Source: Candidatus Zixiibacteriota bacterium (GTDB taxonomy: Bacteria > Zixibacteria > MSB-5A5 > SM23-73-2). Taken from it: 64,000 bases of DNA. Below the pieces are notes generated by a model that made no database searches, was not told where the DNA came from, and saw only the letters and a program-made list of their open reading frames with translations. The position numbers were made by a program, and so were the translations under genes. The stretch covers positions 26,283 through 90,282 of the forward strand of contig JAUWYR010000003.1 in assembly GCA_030615745.1 (NCBI GenBank), written 5' to 3'. The number at the start of each line of letters is the position of its first letter. Position 1 is the first letter of the stretch. Shown in pieces: positions 17,909 to 24,139 of this stretch.

Positions 17909-18066
17909 ACAGTAAACGGAATTGAGATAGAGATTTGAGAGTTGAGAAAGAGAAAAAAAGCTGTAGGCAGAAAATGGATGACGGATGACGAATAACGGAT
18001 GACGAATGACGGATGACGGATGACGGATGACGAGACACGGGTAACGAGGAACGAGAAACGAGTAAC
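17902..18066. repeat. Degenerate 7-bp tandem repeat upstream of rsmE
   Basis: Thirteen consecutive 7-base units (17976-18066), mostly GGATGAC and then drifting to GAATAAC, GAGACAC, GGGTAAC, GAGGAAC, GAGAAAC, GAGTAAC. An AGTGAAC, AGTAAAC stretch lies near 17902. Every unit in the main array ends in AC. It stops about ten bases before the rsmE ATG. The ORF track call at 17839-18153 on the minus strand is this repeat. Confidence 0.9.
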
Positions 18067-18075
18067 GGAGAGAAA

Positions 18076-18831
18076 ATGATTACTTATTTTTACGTCAAAC
18101 CAGAAAATGTAGGAAAAGATGGTTTGAAAATCTCTGGGAATGAGGCGAAGCATATTATATCTGTTTGTAGATATAGGGAGGGTGATGAAATTTTTGTTGT
18201 GGATGGAGAGGGTAAAAAGTATAAGGTTAAGATTAGCTCTATTGGTAAAAATAAAGTTGAGGCTAAAATTCTATCGAGGACAAAAGATGAAAATGAGCCG
18301 GATTTATTTTTGACCTTGGCTCAATCGATTGGAAAGGGTCTTAAGATGGACTGGGTGGTGGAGAAGGGGACTGAGATCGGGGTTAGCTCTTTTATTCCTC
18401 TTTTAACCCAAAGAACTGCGGTTAAAATTGAAACCGAGAAAAAAGAGAGGATAAAAATAGATAGGTGGAGAAGGAAAGCCTTATCTTCTATGAAGCAGTC
18501 TCTTAGATGCAGGCTGCCTGTTGTTAATAAGATAATTACTTTAGATGAGCTTCTTTCATGTATAAAAGAGTTCGATTTGTCTTTGTTCGGGAGTCTGGAA
18601 AAGGCCTGCCCGTCCGGGGGGCCAAAAAAGCTAAAAAGTTTGGCTGAGCTTAAAAAACCGAATAAAAAAATTCTTTTAATTGTTGGACCTGAGGCTGGGC
18701 TTACTGATGGTGAATTGAAAAAGCTTTCAGATGCCGGGGCTATTCCTGTTGATTTAGGCAAAAGAAGGCTCAGGACCGAGACAGCGGGGATTGTTTTTTG
18801 TGCGCTGGTTTTGGGGGAGGTGGAGGGGTAG
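18076..18831 (+). CDS. rsmE: 16S rRNA (uracil1498-N3)-methyltransferase
   Basis: SPOUT-fold enzyme that methylates U1498 of 16S rRNA; 251 residues. An N-terminal PUA-like part (residues 1-70, with GNEAKHIISVCRYREGDEI) is followed by the SPOUT domain with KGLKMDWVVEKGTEIGV, the SAM-binding IVGPEAGLTDGEL and LGKRRLRTETA. A short GC-rich patch (GCCTGCCCGTCCGGGGGG, coding ACPSGGP) interrupts the AT-rich gene in a loop before the SAM motif. It resembles an intergenic palindromic module at 8621, so a repeat may have entered the frame here. Confidence 0.92.
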   Translation: MITYFYVKPENVGKDGLKISGNEAKHIISVCRYREGDEIFVVDGEGKKYKVKISSIGKNKVEAKILSRTKDENEPDLFLTLAQSIGKGLKMDWVVEKGTEIGVSSFIPLLTQRTAVKIETEKKERIKIDRWRRKALSSMKQSLRCRLPVVNKIITLDELLSCIKEFDLSLFGSLEKACPSGGPKKLKSLAELKKPNKKILLIVGPEAGLTDGELKKLSDAGAIPVDLGKRRLRTETAGIVFCALVLGEVEG

Positions 18832-18904
18832 ATATTCGTTATTGGAGAAACATAAAGACAATCTGGTTTTGGAATTGATGTTTTCCAAGCATTAAGAAAA
18901 ATCT

Positions 18905-19738
18905 CTAATAATTAAGGATTAATATCTCTCTTGCTTTATACCGCTTTCCGTCGGATCGTATCCAACGCGTAACCTTTCGCTGTACGACTCGAAAGCTATT
19001 ATAAAGTGAACGAATGAATTTTGTATCAGCATTTGATACAAGCACCCTGCAGCCTTTTTTGCTTAAACGAATTGCCATTTCTGCTAAAGCCTCATGATCG
19101 GATATACCAAAGCGTTCCTGCGTATAGTGGGTAAAGTATGCTGTTTGGTTCAGAGGGGGATACGGCGGATCCAGATAAACGAAATCGTTTGTCCCTACCT
19201 CTTCTAATATTTGTCGAAAGTCGCCAACTTTAAGGTCGGCGCACTTTAATGCGACAGATGCAGCTTTCAAGTCTTTACTTGATGGTAAGGTCGGTGGTTC
19301 TTTGTAACCGTAAGGTACGTTGAATTCTCCTTTTTCATTTACGCGCCATATGCCGTTGAAGCAGGTCTTGTTTAAATAGATGAACATAACCGACTTCGCA
19401 ATCGAATCATTGGCTCTGTTGTACTTAGTCCTAATTTCATAATAGTAATCCTTTGAAGTAAGTCTAGCGTGTCTACGCAGGTAATTAGCGATTAGATCTG
19501 GGTGTTCGCGCACGGCCTTGAAACATGCTATTAGATCGTGGTTGAGATCTGCAAGAACAGCTCGATACGGTTGTAAAGCAAAGAATAGACTTCCTGCTCC
19601 CAAGAACGGCTCCCAATAAGTAACCTTTTCCAAATCTTGTGGAACTACGCCAAGTATAAAGTCTACTAACCGAGTCTTCCCGCCAGCCCAGCGAAGGAAA
19701 GGTTTTAGAACAGACTTATTTTTATTTTCAATTACCAT
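18905..19738 (-). CDS. D12-class DNA adenine N6-methyltransferase (Dam-like)
   Basis: A 277-residue DNA methyltransferase. The SAM motif is FLRWAGGKTRLVDFI with WEPFLGAGSLFF; the catalytic motif IV is YLDPPYPPLNQT. This order (motif X, I, target recognition, IV) is that of the alpha-class D12 family, which includes Dam and M.EcoRV-type enzymes. GATC is the best guess for the target but is not shown. It is the last gene of a tight minus-strand operon (10-base gaps) with an unknown gene and a DGQHR gene. Base composition is visibly richer in G+C than the flanking housekeeping genes, which suggests horizontal origin. Confidence 0.88.
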   Translation of the reverse strand: MVIENKNKSVLKPFLRWAGGKTRLVDFILGVVPQDLEKVTYWEPFLGAGSLFFALQPYRAVLADLNHDLIACFKAVREHPDLIANYLRRHARLTSKDYYYEIRTKYNRANDSIAKSVMFIYLNKTCFNGIWRVNEKGEFNVPYGYKEPPTLPSSKDLKAASVALKCADLKVGDFRQILEEVGTNDFVYLDPPYPPLNQTAYFTHYTQERFGISDHEALAEMAIRLSKKGCRVLVSNADTKFIRSLYNSFRVVQRKVTRWIRSDGKRYKAREILILNY

Positions 19739-19748
19739 GAACGTAACA

Positions 19749-20693
19749 TTAATTAAGTTTCATTCGGCCTCGCGTAAAGCAAAGTAAGCACTTGCCCACC
19801 GCACAATTGATACCAGATAAGTTGTTAATGAGCTGTACTCTATCCTGTAAAAATCGATCAAATACTTGCCTAAGGATGTTACAATGTTTCGCAATATGCC
19901 AGCTTGTAGCTGCAAGAAGAATTATGCGGCTGCAAGCTCTTGCCATATATGCTAAATCTGGATCATCGCCGGTGACCAAGCTAGGGAGAGATCGCACCTT
20001 ATTTACACCTATTCGTGCTAGATCAGGACGGGAATGATCAGCTGATGCTATCTCCCTGAATCCAGTCTCCAGAATGTAATTGTATGCATTCCTTCTTCTG
20101 ACTTCCTCAATTAGCTCGTCATTTCTCAAGCTGAGTAGGTCTTGAAAACTGTAGCGGAATAGATCGAAATTCCGATAAGCTAAACCGAAATCTAAGCAAG
20201 TCTGTTTGTGATAATTTCTCCAATGATTGAAAAGAATGCAGCGAGGCTGGGTAGTACTCGACATACAGAGAAAGAAACCACGAGGTAATTTATTTAAATC
20301 ATGTGTTGAGATTCTAGCCTTTCCCTGAAGACGGATTAAACCAGACATGGCAAAAAAGCTACTATAGTATGTTGTGATGGTAGCCCAAGAAGAGAATCCT
20401 GAACGATGTAAGGTGAGTTGAGCACAGAAATTGCTTAGCGCACGGTTAAGAAAAGCTTGGGATTCAAGAAATAGAAGATATGGTATTTCGACAGAATTTA
20501 GTTCTATATGGAAATTGTCATCGCTATCTATCGGCATCGCCTTCTTTAAACCTGTACAATTTATAACATATTCTCGAATAGAGGTAAACTGAGAAAGTTG
20601 TGCATTTCTGAACCATTCAGATATTATAGTGAATGGCTCAGATCTATGAAGATATCGATTGCGATCAAAAATGTGTTTTATTTTTGTGGGCAT
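19749..20693 (-). CDS. Unrecognised protein between a DGQHR gene and a Dam-like methylase
   Basis: A 314-residue protein of no family recognised here. It is rich in aromatic residues, Arg, Asn and Ser and looks largely helical. The stretch WATITTYYSSFFAMSGLIRLQGKARIS resembles the helical core of HEPN-type proteins, but a clear R-x4-6-H catalytic pair was not identified. No PD-(D/E)XK or HNH motif stands out, and there is no signal peptide or membrane segment. It starts 11 bases after the DGQHR stop and ends 10 bases before the methylase ATG, so the three are surely one operon. Position makes it the candidate effector, for example a nuclease, of the module. Confidence 0.75.
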   Translation of the reverse strand: MPTKIKHIFDRNRYLHRSEPFTIISEWFRNAQLSQFTSIREYVINCTGLKKAMPIDSDDNFHIELNSVEIPYLLFLESQAFLNRALSNFCAQLTLHRSGFSSWATITTYYSSFFAMSGLIRLQGKARISTHDLNKLPRGFFLCMSSTTQPRCILFNHWRNYHKQTCLDFGLAYRNFDLFRYSFQDLLSLRNDELIEEVRRRNAYNYILETGFREIASADHSRPDLARIGVNKVRSLPSLVTGDDPDLAYMARACSRIILLAATSWHIAKHCNILRQVFDRFLQDRVQLINNLSGINCAVGKCLLCFTRGRMKLN

Positions 20694-20704
20694 TCCAAAA
20701 GTGC

Positions 20705-21730
20705 TTAGTTTTGTTTTTCTAACCCTAAACTTTCTTTTAGGAGTTCGTAGAATGCGATGGCACCACCGATACCGTAAAGTCTGTAGGTTTCCACATCCAT
20801 TGGGAGATCACTGATGGGCTCAATTCTCATTCGAAACTCTTTATATGTTGGCTTTTTTCTATCATCCTCGATCAATGTAACCAAATCTGGTAGCAACCTA
20901 AAGAATGCGTCGATACCTACAGTTTTGCTTACAATAGATTCAGGTTTTCCCCAGTGAGATAAAAAGGTATCACGCACAGCTTTAAAATAGTCGCACAAAA
21001 GCGCTAATTGACGATTGAAAGACGAATATTCTTCTCTTTTAAAAAAACCACCCCTCTTTAAATGGCGTTTTAGGTAAGTGATCAGTGAGGCTTGAGAAAT
21101 AAAACCCTCGCGCTGTTTGCCAGTCATTTGAATATTTTGGTAGAACGGTGATTCTTCTTCTCGATCCAAGCTTTTTACCAGTGCATGCGCACGTTCTTCC
21201 TCATATTCAGCTGTCGATGTGTCGAGATCCAACAGATCGTAAACTAAAGAACGATTAACCGGCTTCTGCTTTCCATTTATCGTTCTAAATATATGAGCTT
21301 TCAAACTAATCGGCACATTGATAAAGGCAACAATTAGCAATTCTATATCTTTGCCCTTTGCGTGGTCAAAACCGTATAACCTGTGTTGACCGTCCAGGAT
21401 AAGAGCTTGGCTTGGTTTTCGAGGTATATGAATAGTGCCTATTCCCGTACCATTTGCAGATTTGAATTTCGCTGTCTTTTCCAAGGCAATAATAATGCTG
21501 TTAGGGAACACCGCGATTTTTCTTTGAATATATCTACCAATCGTTCTGCATCTTGCGTTGCTCAGGTTACGTTCAATACCTTCCTGCGGATTGTCCTTTG
21601 TGCGCTCAGACACATAAGCAATCTCTCGCAGTTCTGAGGCAGATAGGGAGAACGCGTAGAAAGGCTCAGGCACATTTTGTGTGATTGCTATTGCGGGTCG
21701 AACGATCCAATTTTTGTCTTTGCTTTTCAT
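20705..21730 (-). CDS. DGQHR-domain protein (DndB-like)
   Basis: A 341-residue protein with the hallmark ALILDGQHRLYGFDHAKG (about residues 120-137), preceded by an N-terminal strand-rich part and followed by FRTINGKQKPVNRSL, typical of the DGQHR/DndB superfamily. Studied DndB proteins act as regulators linked to DNA phosphorothioation, and other DGQHR proteins occur in assorted defence loci. No dndCDE or dpd genes are nearby. It is the first gene of the minus-strand trio with its own promoter and an approximately 185-base leader. AGGAAGTGAT precedes the ATG. Confidence 0.85.
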   Translation of the reverse strand: MKSKDKNWIVRPAIAITQNVPEPFYAFSLSASELREIAYVSERTKDNPQEGIERNLSNARCRTIGRYIQRKIAVFPNSIIIALEKTAKFKSANGTGIGTIHIPRKPSQALILDGQHRLYGFDHAKGKDIELLIVAFINVPISLKAHIFRTINGKQKPVNRSLVYDLLDLDTSTAEYEEERAHALVKSLDREEESPFYQNIQMTGKQREGFISQASLITYLKRHLKRGGFFKREEYSSFNRQLALLCDYFKAVRDTFLSHWGKPESIVSKTVGIDAFFRLLPDLVTLIEDDRKKPTYKEFRMRIEPISDLPMDVETYRLYGIGGAIAFYELLKESLGLEKQN

Positions 21731-21922
21731 ATCACTTCCTTTCCTATTCTTGCTTTCTATATAAAAATGCGTGTGCTCTGCTTCATTCCGCCCGGTTAGT
21801 AATTAGGCATTAAGGCTAAAAACTCTGGTGCAACTGGCAACCTGATTTCACCTATAGCTCCTCTTCGCCACATATTCGAGCAGGCCACATGCGGTCTCCT
21901 TGGCATCGATTCAGATTAAGTT

Positions 21923-21950
21923 ATTTTATGTCATTTCCAAGAAAAGTCAA
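21923..21950 (-). promoter_or_regulatory. Promoter of the DGQHR operon
   Basis: On the minus strand: TTGACT, 16 bases, TAAAAT. Transcription would begin near 21916, about 185 bases before the DGQHR start codon. The leader contains no ORF worth reporting. Confidence 0.6.
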
Positions 21951-22000
21951 GCCCTTTTTACCCTTAAGCAAAAATTTCTTCAATAAATCGACACTTGAAA

Positions 22001-22061
22001 AATGCCAACTCTATTTGGCTAAAGGGAATTCTCCCGCCTGTGGCGGGATCTTGAGACTATT
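22001..22061. repeat. 61-bp direct repeat, copy 1
   Basis: Runs from AATGCCAACTCTATTTGGCT to TTGAGACTATT and contains the hairpin TCCCGCC-tgt-GGCGGGA. It matches 22813-22873 in 59 of 61 positions by eye; the two copies bracket the GNAT gene. Confidence 0.92.
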
Positions 22062-22146
22062 ACCGAAGCACCATAAGGCGGATATGCCGTAGACGGCAAC
22101 ACGTTATTGGCCAAAGAAATCGAGTGAACATCTTCAACGCTTTCTC

Positions 22147-22740
22147 TTATTGATCTCCTACAAAGTATCTCATGATTGGTCGAGTCTCTGACCTCCGGAG
22201 CACTTCCACAAATCCCGCCTTGCGGAATGCGGACGCCACACCAGTCCAGACAAAGGCAGCAGGCATGCTGGTTTTCTTAGGTTCAACAGGATATCCTTCA
22301 ATAATCCTTGCGCCATGCTCTTTGGCGTATTCTGCGGCGGCTTTTAGCAACTTCACCGTGACCCCCTTGCGTCTGAACGATTTTGCAACAAAAAAACAAA
22401 CCACAGACCAAACTGGTTCATCGTCGATTCTTTTCAGTGTCCGAGATCGTTCCAAAACCGGATACGTTTCTCTCGGAGCTACCGAACACCAAGCGATGGG
22501 CTGACCATTAACATAGGCTAAAATACCCGGAATTTCACCTGAATCAACTATTTTCTTCAAGGCCTTCTTGTTCTTTTGACCTTTTTGTTTCTCGAATTGG
22601 GATCGCTTCAATCTCCACCACATGCACCAGCAGCCGCCACAAGCCCCGCGTTCCCCAAACAACTTTTCGAGATCGCACCACCGTTCAGCAGTTAGTGGAT
22701 GAAATTCAAAATCTGGTAGCGTTTTTGTTTTAGGAGGCAT
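22147..22740 (-). CDS. GNAT-family N-acetyltransferase
   Basis: A 197-residue acetyltransferase-fold protein. The N-terminal block GACGGCWCMWWRL is typical of a GNAT subfamily found scattered in many bacteria. The acetyl-CoA loop lies around VAKSFRRKGVTVKLLKAA (R-x-x-G-V variant), with a late motif AFRKAGFVEV. The substrate is unknown; some relatives are annotated as antibiotic or toxin acetyltransferases, but nothing here supports that. AAGGAGAAAAGAG precedes the ATG. The gene stands alone between two 61-bp direct repeats, which suggests it moved as a unit. Confidence 0.85.
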   Translation of the reverse strand: MPPKTKTLPDFEFHPLTAERWCDLEKLFGERGACGGCWCMWWRLKRSQFEKQKGQKNKKALKKIVDSGEIPGILAYVNGQPIAWCSVAPRETYPVLERSRTLKRIDDEPVWSVVCFFVAKSFRRKGVTVKLLKAAAEYAKEHGARIIEGYPVEPKKTSMPAAFVWTGVASAFRKAGFVEVLRRSETRPIMRYFVGDQ

Positions 22741-22812
22741 CTCTTTTCTCCTTCCGATTTCACATAACTTTTGTGTGTTTGCGAAGAGTCTTTCGATGCA
22801 TCGGGATTAGGA

Positions 22813-22873
22813 AATGCCGACTCCATTTGGCTAAAGGGAATTCTCCCGCCTGTGGCGGGATCTTGAGACTATT
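22813..22873. repeat. 61-bp direct repeat, copy 2
   Basis: Partner of 22001-22061 in the same orientation. The bases just before it (GATGCATCGGGATTAGGAAA) match, in reverse complement, the palindromic element near 39966-39998, so both belong to one interspersed family. Confidence 0.92.
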
Positions 22874-22916
22874 CGCGAAACATCAAAAAAAAGCTTCTCC
22901 TTTGATTTTCTTTTAA

Positions 22917-23348
22917 TCACCCCAAAACAAATAAACCTTTCAATTTTTTCCTGAAAAAGATAAGCCATAAAAAGAAGGGTAAGGAAATGCTGAAAAGATA
23001 AAAGATGGGGACTAAGGTGTGATTAAGTTGTGGTTTAAACCTGATTGAATAGAATATCTCAGTGGACATGACATGCCAGATAAATAGTATCAAAACCCCC
23101 CAGCCAAGCTTTTTTAGCCTCTCTTCTAAATTTAGCCCCCTGGTTATAATCATAAGAGAGGCAAAAGGTATGAAATTACTGAAGAGCAGAATTGATAACT
23201 CTGGTATTTTGAAATCCATCCCTAAAAATTCGACAAAATTTTTGAAAACCAGAAGGTAAAAACTCTGGATTTTCCAGAACCAGAATATAAATAGAACTAA
23301 GGAGGCTCCTACAAATTTAAGTATAAACAGGAGAAGTTTTTCTCTCAT
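22917..23348 (-). CDS. Four-helix membrane protein linked to the exosortase
   Basis: A 143-residue hydrophobic protein with about four membrane segments (LLLFILKFVGASLVLFIFWF, FLGMDFKIPELSILLFSNFIPFASLMIIT, LGWGVLILFIWHVMS, LVPIFYLFSISLPFFLWLIFF). The ORF track starts at a TTG; the ATG three codons later is preferred. It overlaps the end of the exosortase gene by 32 bases, so the two are translationally coupled. It is probably an accessory of the sorting enzyme, as exosortase-H systems often carry such a membrane partner. This assignment comes from position and topology only. Confidence 0.7.
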   Translation of the reverse strand: MREKLLLFILKFVGASLVLFIFWFWKIQSFYLLVFKNFVEFLGMDFKIPELSILLFSNFIPFASLMIITRGLNLEERLKKLGWGVLILFIWHVMSTEIFYSIRFKPQLNHTLVPIFYLFSISLPFFLWLIFFRKKLKGLFVLG

Positions 23349-23877
23349 ATTTAACAATTTTCTGGATCCACCAGACCCAGACAGATAAAATAATTAAAAT
23401 CATGGTTATCTGCCAGAAGTAAAGATGCAAAAATTCAAAGCTTTTTGGATAATAGTTAGCAATTGCAGAGATAAAGACCATTCTTACAATATTTATTCCG
23501 TAAAGCAGGGGAAATCCATATAAAGCGCCTAAAAGTTTCTTTTTATAATTTGCTGGATAAGCAATCATCGCAGCTAAAAATATCAAAATTTCGAAAAGCC
23601 CGGTGCATTCAGCAATGACCTCAATGGAGAGGTTGTCCATACTTATAACTCTTGAGCTTAAATGAGCACCTATCCCTAAAAGATTTAAAATGGAAGCTGT
23701 TAAAAAAGCAGTCCACTCTTCAAGTTTGGTCAAAGGTTTATCGAGATATCTGTCCAATGAAAAATAGATAAAGGTGATAGCTATTAGAAGGATAAAAAAT
23801 AAAAGGCAGAATTTTATTATCGGATTTAGACCCTCTGCTTTTTTTTTATCCTTCTTAGTCTTTCTTTTTTTCTTCAT
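23317..23877 (-). CDS. xrtH: Exosortase/archaeosortase family protein, probably exosortase H
   Basis: A 186-residue multi-pass membrane protein. The family's catalytic residues are visible: Cys in AECTGLFEILIF, Arg in GINIVRMVF, and a later His in FEFLHLYFWQ. These enzymes are thought to cut C-terminal sorting tails in the inner membrane, analogous to sortases. Class H is suggested because the neighbouring secreted protein ends in an IPTL-CTERM-like tail (PIPILSQWG, hydrophobic segment, MKRKK). The N-terminus is very Lys-rich (MKKKRKTKKDKKK). No clear Shine-Dalgarno. A separate promoter and a leader hairpin lie upstream. Confidence 0.85.
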   Translation of the reverse strand: MKKKRKTKKDKKKAEGLNPIIKFCLLFFILLIAITFIYFSLDRYLDKPLTKLEEWTAFLTASILNLLGIGAHLSSRVISMDNLSIEVIAECTGLFEILIFLAAMIAYPANYKKKLLGALYGFPLLYGINIVRMVFISAIANYYPKSFEFLHLYFWQITMILIILSVWVWWIQKIVKYERKTSPVYT

Positions 23878-23932
23878 TAAGTTCGAAGTTTTTCTGTTAG
23901 GTCAAAGTCCCCTTACTCTGACCTTCCTTTTG

Positions 23933-23957
23933 ACTTTCGGGGTAGGGTACCCCGAAA
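23933..23957 (-). promoter_or_regulatory. Strong hairpin in the exosortase leader
   Basis: CTTTCGGGGTA-ggg-TACCCCGAAAG, an 11-bp perfect stem between the predicted promoter and the start codon. Its core (CGGGGTA/TACCCCG) matches the palindromic module at 8668-8692, so it may be a repeat that landed in the leader. Confidence 0.6.
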
Positions 23958-23983
23958 GAACAGGATTTTTTCTTCCTTTATTT

Positions 23984-24011
23984 ATAATAAAAAATCTGGG
24001 TTTAAAGTCAA
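23984..24011 (-). promoter_or_regulatory. Promoter of the exosortase pair
   Basis: On the minus strand: TTGACT, 16 bases, TATTAT. It would give a leader of about 100 bases. Confidence 0.55.
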
Positions 24012-24063
24012 GTATTATTTAGTTTCTAAAGAAAACAAAATAGATTTTTTCCTACAGCACTAT

Positions 24064-24099
24064 AAAGCCCCCTTTGGATTTTATTCCAAAGGGGGCTTT
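24064..24099 (-). terminator. Terminator between the IPTL-CTERM gene and the exosortase genes
   Basis: Perfect 15-bp stem AAAGCCCCCTTTGGA/TCCAAAGGGGGCTTT with a 6-base loop, downstream of the IPTL-CTERM gene stop. It separates that gene from the exosortase promoter, so sorting enzyme and substrate are expressed separately. Confidence 0.85.
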
Positions 24100-24139
24100 T
24101 CAGTATCCAGTCGTTTATCTATCTAAGCTCAACTTACAG

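Noticed and set aside
17976-18066. Possible CRISPR array upstream of rsmE
   Set aside because: Units are 7 bases and directly abutting, with no spacers and no cas genes. It is a short tandem repeat.
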